From CAXRGH01 sp964230195 (lineage in GTDB: Bacteria; Pseudomonadota; Gammaproteobacteria; Enterobacterales; Alteromonadaceae): a DNA stretch of 29,256 nt. How positions within the stretch are numbered: position 1 is the first letter of the stretch; each line of letters begins with the position of its first letter. A model generated the notes under the pieces. The model had not been told where the DNA came from. It saw only the letters and a list, made by a program, of their open reading frames with translations, and made no database searches. Below, in pieces: positions 15,676 to 22,891 of this stretch. Position numbers and translations under genes: made by a program. Location of the stretch: contig CAXRGH010000049.1 in the NCBI GenBank assembly GCA_964230195.1, positions 1-29,256 on the forward strand, given 5' to 3'.

Positions 15676-16284
15676 ATGGAACATTATTTAAGTTTATTTG
15701 TTAGAACTATTTTTGTAGAGAACATGGCGTTATCTTTGTTCCTTGGGATGTGTACATTCCTTGCGGTATCAAAGAAAGTAAAAACGTCTATGGGCTTAGG
15801 TGTAGCGGTAATTGTGGTACTTGGAATTGCAGTTCCGGTAAATACATTAATCTACGCAAACATTCTTGCTCCTGGCGCCCTGGCGTGGGCAGGTTTTTCG
15901 GAAGTTGATTTGAGCTTTTTGAGCTTTTTGACCTTCATTGGCGTAATTGCTGCGTTGGTTCAAATTTTGGAAATGGCGTTGGATAAATTCATGCCATCAC
16001 TTTATAACGCACTTGGTATCTTCTTACCATTGATCACGGTTAACTGTGCAATCTTTGGTGGTGTAGCTTTTGCGGTCCAAAAAGAATACAACTTTACCGA
16101 AAGTGTTGTTTACGGTGTTGGTAGTGGTGTTGGTTGGGCACTCGCTATAACGCTTCTTGCTGCTGTTCGTGAAAAACTCAAGTACGCTGATATGCCAGAA
16201 GGTATGCGCGGTCTTGGTTCTGTTTTCATGACTGCAGGTTTGATGGCACTAGGATTCCAGTCATTCACTGGCATTTCCCTGTAA
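15676..16284 (+). CDS. nqrE: Na+-translocating NADH:quinone reductase subunit E
   Basis: NqrE is the second of the paired six-helix membrane subunits and is related to RnfA. The 202-residue product has the conserved Cys26 (FLGMCTFLAVSKK) and Cys124 (LITVNCAIFGGVAF) that complete the intramembrane iron site with NqrD. AAGGAG at the end of nqrD (15660s) serves as ribosome binding site. It lies 6 bases after nqrD and 21 before nqrF. NqrM, encoded downstream, is needed to supply iron for this site. Confidence 0.97.
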   Translation: MEHYLSLFVRTIFVENMALSLFLGMCTFLAVSKKVKTSMGLGVAVIVVLGIAVPVNTLIYANILAPGALAWAGFSEVDLSFLSFLTFIGVIAALVQILEMALDKFMPSLYNALGIFLPLITVNCAIFGGVAFAVQKEYNFTESVVYGVGSGVGWALAITLLAAVREKLKYADMPEGMRGLGSVFMTAGLMALGFQSFTGISL

Positions 16285-16305
16285 ACCTGAAGGAGTTTGA
16301 AAGAT

Positions 16306-17538
16306 ATGAATCAAATTGAGATTTATTTAGGCGTAGGAATGTTCATTGCCATCGTATTGGCCCTAGTATTCATCATTCTGTTCGCAAAATCTAAGTTAGT
16401 ACCGTCAGGTGAAGTGACTATTTCAATTAATGGTGATCCAGATAAAGCAATTACAGCACAACCTGGTGATAAGTTACTTGGCGCACTTGCCAATGCTGGT
16501 ATCTTTGTATCGTCAGCGTGTGGTGGCGGTGGCTCATGCGGTCAGTGTCGTGTTGACGTCAAAGCTGGTGGTGGTGAAATCTTACCGACCGAGCTTGACC
16601 ACATTTCTAAGCGTGAAGCAAAAGACGGGTGTCGCCTTTCATGTCAGGTTGCTATCAAGCAAGACATGGATATTGAGCTTGAAGAAGAGATCTTTGGTAT
16701 CAAGAAGTGGGAATGTGAAGTTATTTCTAACGACAACAAAGCCACTTTCATCAAAGAGCTGAAATTAGGGATCCCAGCGGGCGAGAGTGTTCCATTCCGT
16801 GCTGGTGGTTATATTCAAATTGAAGCGCCAGCTCACCATGTTAAATACGGAGAGTTTGATATTCCTGAGGAATATCGCGGTGATTGGGAGCGTTTCGGCT
16901 TCTTTGATATTGAATCTAAAGTTGATGAAGAAACCATTCGCGCATACTCCATGGCTAATTATCCTGAGGAAGAAGGGATTATCATGCTTAACGTACGTAT
17001 CGCAACGCCACCACCGAATAATCTTTCATTACCTGCGGGTAAGATGTCTTCATTTATTTGGAGTCTGAAAGAAGGTGATAAGGTAACCATCTCAGGCCCA
17101 TTTGGTGAGTTCTTTGCGAAAGACACTGACGCTGAAATGGTATTTGTTGGCGGTGGTGCAGGTATGGCACCAATGCGTTCTCATATCTTTGATCAGTTAC
17201 GCAGAATCAAGACAGACCGTAAGATTTCGTTCTGGTACGGAGCACGTTCATTACGCGAAATGTTCTACGTAGAAGATTTCGATATGCTGCAAGAAGAAAA
17301 TGAAAACTTCAATTGGCACGTTGCCCTATCTGATCCGCAAGCGGAAGACAACTGGGAAGGTATGACTGGATTTATTCACCAAGTACTTCTTGAGAATTAT
17401 TCGAAAGATCACCCTGCACCAGAAGATTGTGAATTCTACATGTGTGGTCCACCTATGATGAACGCAGCAGTCATTAACATGCTGAAAGACTTGGGTGTGG
17501 AAGATGAAAACATCATGCTAGATGACTTTGGTGGTTAA
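16306..17538 (+). CDS. nqrF: Na+-translocating NADH:quinone reductase subunit F
   Basis: NqrF is the NADH-oxidising input module. The 410-residue protein has an N-terminal membrane helix (residues about 5-26), a [2Fe-2S] ferredoxin domain with ligands Cys72, Cys78, Cys81 and Cys113 (SACGGGGSCGQC and RLSC), and a ferredoxin-reductase domain with the FAD motif RAYSMANYPEE, the GPFGEFF loop, FVGGGAGMAPMRSH and the C-terminal YMCGPPMMNAAV. ATG 16306 is preceded by AAGGAG at 16289-16294, 11 bases away; an in-frame TTG at 16297 is too close to that site. It is the last nqr subunit gene and is followed by an intrinsic terminator. Confidence 0.97.
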   Translation: MNQIEIYLGVGMFIAIVLALVFIILFAKSKLVPSGEVTISINGDPDKAITAQPGDKLLGALANAGIFVSSACGGGGSCGQCRVDVKAGGGEILPTELDHISKREAKDGCRLSCQVAIKQDMDIELEEEIFGIKKWECEVISNDNKATFIKELKLGIPAGESVPFRAGGYIQIEAPAHHVKYGEFDIPEEYRGDWERFGFFDIESKVDEETIRAYSMANYPEEEGIIMLNVRIATPPPNNLSLPAGKMSSFIWSLKEGDKVTISGPFGEFFAKDTDAEMVFVGGGAGMAPMRSHIFDQLRRIKTDRKISFWYGARSLREMFYVEDFDMLQEENENFNWHVALSDPQAEDNWEGMTGFIHQVLLENYSKDHPAPEDCEFYMCGPPMMNAAVINMLKDLGVEDENIMLDDFGG

Positions 17539-17560
17539 TCTTAAGCATCTTGTAAATGAC

Positions 17561-17591
17561 AAATAAAGGGGCAACTAGCCCCTTTATTTTT
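17561..17591 (+). terminator. Intrinsic terminator between nqrF and apbE
   Basis: AAATAAAGGGGC (17561-17572) and GCCCCTTTATTT (17578-17589) form a perfect 12-base stem with a 5-base loop, followed by TT and then at once by GGGAGG, the apbE ribosome binding site. It should stop much of the nqr transcription and let a fraction continue into apbE-nqrM. When folded, the hairpin sits only a few bases from the apbE ribosome binding site. Confidence 0.85.
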
Positions 17592-17604
17592 TGGGAGGTA
17601 AAAG

Positions 17605-18609
17605 ATGAAATATATAATGAGGGTTGTCATTGGGCTGTTTTTATGCGGATGTTTTCAAGCTCCTCGCCCAGTGGTGCATCTCCAAGGAGAAACCATGGGC
17701 ACCACCTACAACGTTAAGTATGTAGCGTTGCCATCTAGCATTAGCAGCGAAAAAATTCATGACGCGATTGACGCATCGTTAGTTAAAGTGAATCAGCAGA
17801 TGTCAACGTACATTCCTGATTCAGAACTGATGTTGCTCAATTCAGCCCCAGCAAACAGCGAGATTACTCTATCACCTCAATTAGTCCATGTGCTTCTAGA
17901 GGCTGAGCGGCTATATGAATTGAGTAATGGTTTGCTCGATGTGACAATTGGGCCCTTGGTTAATGTATGGGGATTTGGTCCACGGGCGCAACGGGAAATC
18001 GTTCCAAGCCAAGATGAACTGAATCGAGCGCTGTCTTTAGTGGGTTTTGATAAGGTTGAGTTGACGTCAACTTCAGTTATCAAGCCTTCTGCCGATACCT
18101 TTATTGATCTTTCCACTATCGCTAAAGGCTACGGTGTTGATGTTGTTGCCGAGTATTTAAAATCTCAAGGTATCCAACATTTTTTGGTGGAAATAGGTGG
18201 TGAGTTACGTGTAGCCGGAAGAAAACCGTCAGGTGATAGCTGGAGGGTTGCTATTGAGAAGCCTTCAGCAAGTGAAAGAGGCTTGCAGCAGATCATCTCC
18301 GTTGGTGATAATGCCATTGCGACCGCTGGAGATTACCGTAATTTTTTTGTCAATGATGGACAGCGTTTTTCGCATTTGCTCGACCCGACGACAGGGTATC
18401 CTATTCGTCATTTTACTGCGTCGGTAACCGTAGTTGACTCATCAAGCATGACAGCAGATGGTCTTGCCACTGCATTTATGATCATGGCTCCGGATGATGC
18501 AAAGCGTATTGCTCGCGAAAATAATATTCCGCTGTATCTGATTGAAAGAGTGGATGATAAGCTGTCAGTTTATTACAATGACGCATTCGCGCAATTTTTA
18601 CAGAAGTAA
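17605..18609 (+). CDS. apbE: FAD:protein FMN transferase ApbE (lipoprotein)
   Basis: ApbE moves FMN from FAD onto threonine residues of target flavoproteins; here the obvious targets are the SGAT sites of NqrB and NqrC. The 334-residue protein starts with a short lipoprotein signal, MKYIMRVVIGLFLCGC (lipid on Cys16), which places it at the periplasmic side of a membrane where NqrC's domain lies. Family motifs are GETMGTTYNVKY, QMSTYIPDSEL, GLLDVTIGPLVNVWGFGP, DLSTIAKGYGVD, FLVEIGGELRVAG and the Mg2+-site region VTVVDSSSMTADGLATAFMIM. GGGAGG lies just upstream of the ATG, directly after the nqrF terminator. Confidence 0.96.
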   Translation: MKYIMRVVIGLFLCGCFQAPRPVVHLQGETMGTTYNVKYVALPSSISSEKIHDAIDASLVKVNQQMSTYIPDSELMLLNSAPANSEITLSPQLVHVLLEAERLYELSNGLLDVTIGPLVNVWGFGPRAQREIVPSQDELNRALSLVGFDKVELTSTSVIKPSADTFIDLSTIAKGYGVDVVAEYLKSQGIQHFLVEIGGELRVAGRKPSGDSWRVAIEKPSASERGLQQIISVGDNAIATAGDYRNFFVNDGQRFSHLLDPTTGYPIRHFTASVTVVDSSSMTADGLATAFMIMAPDDAKRIARENNIPLYLIERVDDKLSVYYNDAFAQFLQK

Positions 18610-18618
18610 GGTCAAGAA

Positions 18619-18852
18619 ATGGTTACATTTATACTCGCATTCGGTTTTTTCCTATTGATGTTTGTTGCCATGGGGATTGGTTACCTATTTCAGAAAAAAT
18701 CAATTGCCGGCAGTTGCGGTGGGCTTGGCGCTTTGGGCGTTGAAAAAGCTTGTGATTGCCCTGAACCATGTGACAGACGCAAGGCAAGAGAAGCAAGAGA
18801 AGCAAAACGCCAGGAAAAAATTAACGAATGGCAAAATAACCAAATTCTGTAA
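18619..18852 (+). CDS. nqrM: Na+-NQR maturation protein NqrM
   Basis: NqrM (former DUF539) is a small membrane protein needed to assemble active Na+-NQR, probably by delivering iron to the NqrD/NqrE site. The 77-residue product has one N-terminal helix (residues about 3-24, FILAFGFFLLMFVAMGIGYLF) and four conserved cysteines, Cys33, Cys45, Cys47 and Cys51, in GSCGG and ACDCPEPCD, followed by a charged helix. It starts 9 bases after apbE, with the family's usual order nqrF-apbE-nqrM. AAGGTCAAGAA before the ATG is a modest ribosome binding site. A GC-rich hairpin follows. Confidence 0.95.
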   Translation: MVTFILAFGFFLLMFVAMGIGYLFQKKSIAGSCGGLGALGVEKACDCPEPCDRRKAREAREAKRQEKINEWQNNQIL

Positions 18853-18864
18853 CTGGTATCGCTC

Positions 18865-18887
18865 GCATGCCCGCGTTGAGGGCATGC
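18865..18887 (+). terminator. Hairpin after nqrM (possible terminator)
   Basis: GCATGCCC (18865-18872) and GGGCATGC (18880-18887) form a perfect 8-base GC-rich stem with a 7-base loop, 13 bases after the nqrM stop. Only TTG follows, so the U tract is poor and termination would be partial or Rho-assisted. It fits as the end of the apbE-nqrM unit. Confidence 0.4.
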
Positions 18888-18908
18888 TTGCTGCGAAGGC
18901 AGTGATTA

Positions 18909-19094
18909 TTGACTATCACCCTTATCCTTCCTACTCAATTTAAAATAAAGCGTCATATCAATTTCCGTCGTTGTTTTTTGGTTCTGTTAAGTGGACTAGC
19001 ATTCACCCTCACTATTGCATACACTTCTGTTTCGTATATTCAGAATATCATTTTTACAGACGCTGTTTCTTCGGTCTCAGCAAAGGACATTTAA
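18909..19094 (+). CDS. Possible small membrane protein between nqrM and dinB
   Basis: An open frame of 61 codons fills most of the 250-base gap between nqrM and dinB. It would begin with TTG and has only a weak GAAGG about 11 bases upstream. The product has a basic stretch (FKIKRHINFRR) followed by a hydrophobic segment of about 22 residues (CFLVLLSGLAFTLTIAYTSVSY), so it would make a plausible single-pass membrane protein with its N terminus inside. I recognise no family. It ends 8 bases before the dinB ATG. It may equally be chance or a gene remnant. Confidence 0.25.
   Translation: MTITLILPTQFKIKRHINFRRCFLVLLSGLAFTLTIAYTSVSYIQNIIFTDAVSSVSAKDI
19036..19048. repeat. Perfect palindrome ATATTC-A-GAATAT upstream of dinB
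   Basis: ATATTC (19036-19041) and GAATAT (19043-19048) are perfect inverted repeats around one base, about 55 bases before dinB. It could be an operator for dinB. It does not match the LexA pattern CTG-N10-CAG: the overlapping CTG...CAG at 19027-19043 has 11 bases between the half-sites. Confidence 0.35.
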
Positions 19095-19102
19095 CACGTC
19101 TC

Positions 19103-20176
19103 ATGAACGCTAAAATTGCGCATATTGATATGGATGCATACTACGTATCGATTGAGATAAGGGACAATCCGAAACTTGCAAATCATCCGGTAGCCGTTGG
19201 TGGGAAGTCGAGTCGGCGAGGCGTGCTTTCAACTTGCAACTATATTGCAAGACAATACGGTGTAAGCTCCGCTATGCCAACATCAGTAGCGTTAAGAAAA
19301 TGTCCTGACCTCATTGTGGTTCCTGGCCGGATGTCGGTCTATAAAGAAACCAGCCAACAGATCCATGAAATATTCGCGCGTTACACAGATTGCATTGAAC
19401 CCTTATCATTAGACGAGGCATATTTGGACCTAACGGACTGCCCTTTACATAGTGGCTCAGCCACCCTAATCGCAGACGAGATCCGACAATCCATTTTTTC
19501 AGCCACGGGGTTGACGGCATCAGCGGGAATTGCGCCATTAAAATTTGTTGCAAAGGTAGCGTCAGATTTAAACAAGCCGAATGGTCAATGTACCATTCCA
19601 CCGGAGCAAATTTGGAGCTTTCTTGAGACGTTATCACTAAAGAAGATCCCTGGTGTCGGTAAGGTCACTTTTGACAAACTGAACTCCCTGGGGTTTGAGA
19701 CTTGTGGCGAAATCCGTCAATCAAGCCAAGGGTTTCTTACAGAGCATTTTGGAAAATACGGTAAGGTGATCTGGGATCGAAGTCATGGTATTGATGAACG
19801 TAAAGTGCAAGCTTCTAGAGTCCGCAAATCAGTTGGCGTGGAACGTACTTTTGATACGGATATTATGAGTTATGAATCTTTGTTGCGGGTTCTTGAAGAT
19901 GTATTACTGCCGGAGTTGCACCGTCGCTCTGAAAAATACCTGAAGTCTGTGGGAATGAATAAACTCGGTGTTAAAGTCAAGTTCAGTGACTTCCAACAAA
20001 CCACTAAAGAACAAAAAGCGTCGTCCATTAGCGCATCATTATTGTCTGAGCTTTTACGAAGTGCATTGGATAGGGGGATGGGTAAATCGGTGCGCTTGCT
20101 CGGTATTCAGATCGGCCTGAATACGTCAAAATCTGACGATATTTCGCAGTTGGATTTTAATTTTGAGGATGACTAA
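19103..20176 (+). CDS. dinB: DNA polymerase IV (DinB, Y-family)
   Basis: Pol IV copies past lesions such as N2-deoxyguanine adducts and is error-prone. The 357-residue protein has the Y-family catalytic carboxylates Asp9 (HIDMDAYY) and Asp104/Glu105 (SLDEAYLD), an aromatic steric gate at Tyr14, SRRGVLSTCNYIARQYGV, the palm motif SAGIAPLKFVAKVASDLNKPNGQ, the helix-hairpin-helix KIPGVGKVT, the linker RVRKSVGVERTFDTDI and the little-finger domain. The C-terminal QLDFNF resembles the beta-clamp binding motif. ATG 19103 is chosen by alignment (MNAKIAHIDMD); AAGGAC is 17 bases away, rather far. It abuts the following cyclotransferase gene (TAA then ATG). Confidence 0.96.
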   Translation: MNAKIAHIDMDAYYVSIEIRDNPKLANHPVAVGGKSSRRGVLSTCNYIARQYGVSSAMPTSVALRKCPDLIVVPGRMSVYKETSQQIHEIFARYTDCIEPLSLDEAYLDLTDCPLHSGSATLIADEIRQSIFSATGLTASAGIAPLKFVAKVASDLNKPNGQCTIPPEQIWSFLETLSLKKIPGVGKVTFDKLNSLGFETCGEIRQSSQGFLTEHFGKYGKVIWDRSHGIDERKVQASRVRKSVGVERTFDTDIMSYESLLRVLEDVLLPELHRRSEKYLKSVGMNKLGVKVKFSDFQQTTKEQKASSISASLLSELLRSALDRGMGKSVRLLGIQIGLNTSKSDDISQLDFNFEDD

Positions 20177-20519
20177 ATGAAAGATACTCCTCACTTGTTT
20201 GTTTATGGCACTCGTTGTCCCGGCGAACCTAATGAGCAGGTATTGGGTGAGATGGACGGAATATATCATCAGGCGAGTGTTTGCGGTCGTCTTGTAGATG
20301 CTGGGTGGGGTTCCACGATGGGATACCCTGGACTGGTACTCGATGACGAGGGTGAACAAGTTCAAGGCTATGTCTATATATCTCAGGTGCTTGAGGAACA
20401 TAGAGCGCCTTGACGCCTTTGAGGGGAGCGGATACCAGCGCACTACGACAAAAGCAACACTGGTTGACGGCAGTCATGTCGATGTCTATGTCTATGTTAT
20501 TTGCGAGGGTAAGGAATAG
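20177..20519 (+). pseudogene. Gamma-glutamylcyclotransferase-like gene with a one-base frameshift
   Basis: The start (MKDTPHLFVYGTRCPGEPNE, then GRLVDAGWGSTMGYPGLVLDD and VQGYVYIS) is typical of the small gamma-glutamylcyclotransferase-like (AIG2/YtfP) family with its YGT nucleotide-like loop. The frame stops at 20411-20413 after 78 codons, but the next frame continues at once with NIERLDAFEGSGYQRTTTKATL and ends VYVYVICEGKE at 20519. Dropping one G from the GG at 20395-20396 joins the two into a clean 113-residue protein reading VLENIERLDAFEG. The break falls just before the glutamate of LDAFEG, the probable catalytic residue, so the 78-residue product should be inactive. There is no slippery heptamer suggesting programmed shifting; a real mutation or a sequencing error are the options. 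The ATG follows the dinB stop directly. Confidence 0.8.
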
Positions 20520-20520
20520 C

Positions 20521-21444
20521 TCAAGCTAGATTTCCGTCGTGATTTTCAGCAGGCGTCTGTTGTAACAACCACTCTCTGACAAGTGGGAAGTGATCTAACT
20601 GAGCTTTTGGGTGAGTCAGCATATTAATGTGGTCATAGTCCAACAAGTGATTATTTTTTTGTGATAGCAAAGTGTATTCAAAATCATTGCCTGCGCACTC
20701 TCTGGCGAATCGTTGGACGTCTTTGGGGTGCCCTAAAACGGCGTCTTTCTTGGCGGCAATATGCCACAGAGGCGGCCAATTTAATTGACGGGCAGCTGCT
20801 TGATAGTCAAACCCGTCATTGGGGTCAACCCAAGCACTGGGTCTTACCCATGCAAGGCTATCTTTTAAGCTCTGCGAGGTTTCACTATCACTGCCAAACT
20901 GCCATCGTTTCGCGTCTAGGAAGCCAAATCGTTTACACAGCCAAGGTGCAATGCCCCGCCATACGAGATCTAATTTAAGCCATCGCTCTGGATTGTGAAC
21001 ACTCACGCTTCGCTTGGTACCAAAGCAAACCATACTCAGTACTGCATTCCGCAATTCAGGGTACCTTACGAGGGTTGATGCCAGTAACACGCCCCCCCAT
21101 GAATGCGCGACGAGATGACAAGCTTTGCCAGTCCGCGTTTGTAAATGTTGAATGACATGAGGTAGATCCTTGGTAATAGTGTCGGTCTGTCCGTAGCAAG
21201 ATTTGCTATTAATGGCTGGATGACTTTGACCTCTTCCTCTGCAATCTAAGACATAGACATCAAAACCTTGCTTAGCAAGATAACACGCAAGTCCTTTACC
21301 GCTATTTGTGTAAAATATCTTACCGTTTTCGATAGCGCCGTGAACCATTAAGACTGGTGTTCCACCCGGCTGCTTTGAAATATGTCGAAGGTGCAACCTG
21401 TAATCCGACTGGGTTAAAAAAATTGAGCTTTGCTGTAGTGACAT
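20521..21444 (-). CDS. Alpha/beta hydrolase
   Basis: A 307-residue alpha/beta-hydrolase-fold protein, probably an esterase or lipase of unknown substrate. The triad is readable: nucleophile Ser115 in HLVAHSWGG, acid Asp234 in AAKKDAVLGHP, and His272 in DYDHINML; MVHGA near residue 34 forms the oxyanion region, and VLDCRGRGQSHPA follows. No signal peptide is apparent from MSLQQSSIFL. ATG 21444 is chosen because the N-terminal FLTQSDYRLHLRH strand follows at the usual distance; 19 further in-frame codons lie upstream and the ribosome binding site is poor, so the start is uncertain. Its stop is one base from the end of the frameshifted cyclotransferase gene on the other strand. Confidence 0.88.
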   Translation of the reverse strand: MSLQQSSIFLTQSDYRLHLRHISKQPGGTPVLMVHGAIENGKIFYTNSGKGLACYLAKQGFDVYVLDCRGRGQSHPAINSKSCYGQTDTITKDLPHVIQHLQTRTGKACHLVAHSWGGVLLASTLVRYPELRNAVLSMVCFGTKRSVSVHNPERWLKLDLVWRGIAPWLCKRFGFLDAKRWQFGSDSETSQSLKDSLAWVRPSAWVDPNDGFDYQAAARQLNWPPLWHIAAKKDAVLGHPKDVQRFARECAGNDFEYTLLSQKNNHLLDYDHINMLTHPKAQLDHFPLVREWLLQQTPAENHDGNLA

Positions 21445-21634
21445 AATACTATTGACGAAAATTACATGGTAAAAGACTAACACAAAATGATGACTGGACA
21501 AACCAGTTGTTGGTGTGGGTTTATGCAGCGGCTCTTGGGGTGTCTAACTGCACGTGGTCGATTTCACCAACGGCCGATTGCCAGTCACGGTTAATATTTA
21601 CCGGTAATAAACAGCCAACTTCCCCCAACAGAAA

Positions 21635-21886
21635 CTATTCAATCAGTTTTAATGCAATGGTATCACCTTGTGCATTGATACCATTGATTAACCAGTCTTG
21701 GCGTTGTGGATGTTGCAACACTCTGCCAATCAAATGACGTTCAACCCCACTTTCGTATTGGATGACCACTTGGCAGCGATGGTTGTGAATTTTTTCAAAG
21801 CCAATCACTTCAAAGCTCGAGATATCAGGTTCTTGTGTAGGTCTTCTTCGTTTATGCCAACTTAATGGTTGAATTTCAAACTGCAT
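21635..21886 (-). CDS. Conserved-looking hypothetical protein, 83 residues
   Basis: I do not recognise this protein. It starts MQFEIQPLSWHKRRRP at ATG 21886, with GGAGG four bases upstream, a strong ribosome binding site that supports a real gene. The product has no membrane segment or signal peptide and looks like a small beta-rich domain: SFEVIGFEKI, RCQVVIQYESG, ERHLIGRVLQHPQRQDWLINGI, then DTIALKLIE. It lies 39 bases downstream of the glutathionyl-hydroquinone reductase gene on the same strand and 190 bases upstream of the hydrolase, so it may be the last gene of the pirin operon. Confidence 0.65.
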   Translation of the reverse strand: MQFEIQPLSWHKRRRPTQEPDISSFEVIGFEKIHNHRCQVVIQYESGVERHLIGRVLQHPQRQDWLINGINAQGDTIALKLIE

Positions 21887-21925
21887 ACATCCTCCATCCT
21901 CTCTTTGCACCAAGCATCATGCCTA

Positions 21926-22888
21926 TTATATGGGCTGCAAAAAATTGATATCCGGTCCAGCTGGGATGACACCCGTCGGATTTATGGTTTTATGACTGCC
22001 GTAATAATGCGCCTTGGTGTAGGCAAGATCAACAGTTTCGGCAATATCTGGCTGCTGATAAAGTTGTCTGACATAACGCCACAGATTTGGATAGTCGACG
22101 ATGCGCTTGAGGTTGCATTTGAAATGCCCCACGTAGACAGCGTCGAATCGAACAAGGGTAGTGAACAAGCGCCAATCTGCTTCGGTAATGCGATTACCGG
22201 TTAAATATGATTGATACCCTAAACGTGACTCCAATTCATCGAGAGCGCTAAACAGGTTGACTAACGCTTCCTCGTAGGCTGCTTGGGTTGTTGCAAAGCC
22301 CGCTTTGTACACACCATTGTTAATGGTGGGATAAATCATCTCGTTAAGGCTATCAATTTCTGCTGCCAACTCTGGCGGATAATAGTCACCTGCTTTAGCA
22401 CCAACCCCGTCAAATGCAGTATTGAACATTCTGATAATTTCTGACGATTCATTGCTAACAATGGTGCCTAGTTGTTTGTCCCATAATACGGGTACTGTTA
22501 CCCTGCCGGTGTAGTGTGGATCGGCTTGAGTGTATATCTGATGAAGATACTCAGCATTGAATAAGGGGTCAGGGATGACACCATCGCCTGGTGCAAAAGT
22601 CCAACCATGATTTTCCATGTAGGGATTCACAACGGACACTGAAATCATGTCTTCTAACCCTTTCAGCTTCAGGAAAATCAGTGTTCTGTGAGCCCAGGGG
22701 CAAGCAAGACTGACATATAAATGATATCTTCCGGGCTCTGCTTTAAAGCCACTATTTCCTGTTGGTCCTGCACTGCCGTCAGCAGTTATCCAGTGGCGAA
22801 ACTGTGAAGGTTTCCGTTTGAATTTACCACCGGTACTCTTCGTGTCATACCACTCGTCTTTCCATTGTCCATCAACCAGTAAACCCAT
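21926..22888 (-). CDS. Glutathionyl-hydroquinone reductase (YqjG/ECM4 family GST)
   Basis: These Xi-class glutathione transferases reduce glutathionyl-hydroquinones back to hydroquinones and so protect against reactive quinones. The 320-residue protein starts MGLLVDGQWKDEWYDTK and has the catalytic Cys63 in SLACPWAHR, the same position as in E. coli YqjG, then VVNPYMENHGWTF, VPVLWDK, SNESSEIIRMFN and the C-terminal helical domain with NNGVYKAGFATTQ, SYLTGNRITEADWRLFTTLVRFDAVYVGHFKCN. GGGAGAATAAAAC precedes ATG 22888. It begins 3 bases after the pirin gene stop, so the two are in one operon. The symbol yqjG would be fair by similarity. Confidence 0.95.
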   Translation of the reverse strand: MGLLVDGQWKDEWYDTKSTGGKFKRKPSQFRHWITADGSAGPTGNSGFKAEPGRYHLYVSLACPWAHRTLIFLKLKGLEDMISVSVVNPYMENHGWTFAPGDGVIPDPLFNAEYLHQIYTQADPHYTGRVTVPVLWDKQLGTIVSNESSEIIRMFNTAFDGVGAKAGDYYPPELAAEIDSLNEMIYPTINNGVYKAGFATTQAAYEEALVNLFSALDELESRLGYQSYLTGNRITEADWRLFTTLVRFDAVYVGHFKCNLKRIVDYPNLWRYVRQLYQQPDIAETVDLAYTKAHYYGSHKTINPTGVIPAGPDINFLQPI

Positions 22889-22891
22889 GTT

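Noticed and set aside
19027..19043. LexA (SOS) box before dinB
   Set aside because: The half-sites CTG and CAG are 11 bases apart, one more than the LexA pattern allows; kept only as a near-miss finding.
18971..19102. N-terminal extension of dinB by 44 codons
   Set aside because: The extension does not resemble Y-family polymerases, and MNAKIAHIDMD at 19103 aligns with the known DinB start.
20391..20413. Programmed ribosomal frameshift in the cyclotransferase gene
   Set aside because: No slippery heptamer, stimulatory hairpin or internal Shine-Dalgarno is visible; a mutation or sequencing error explains it more simply.
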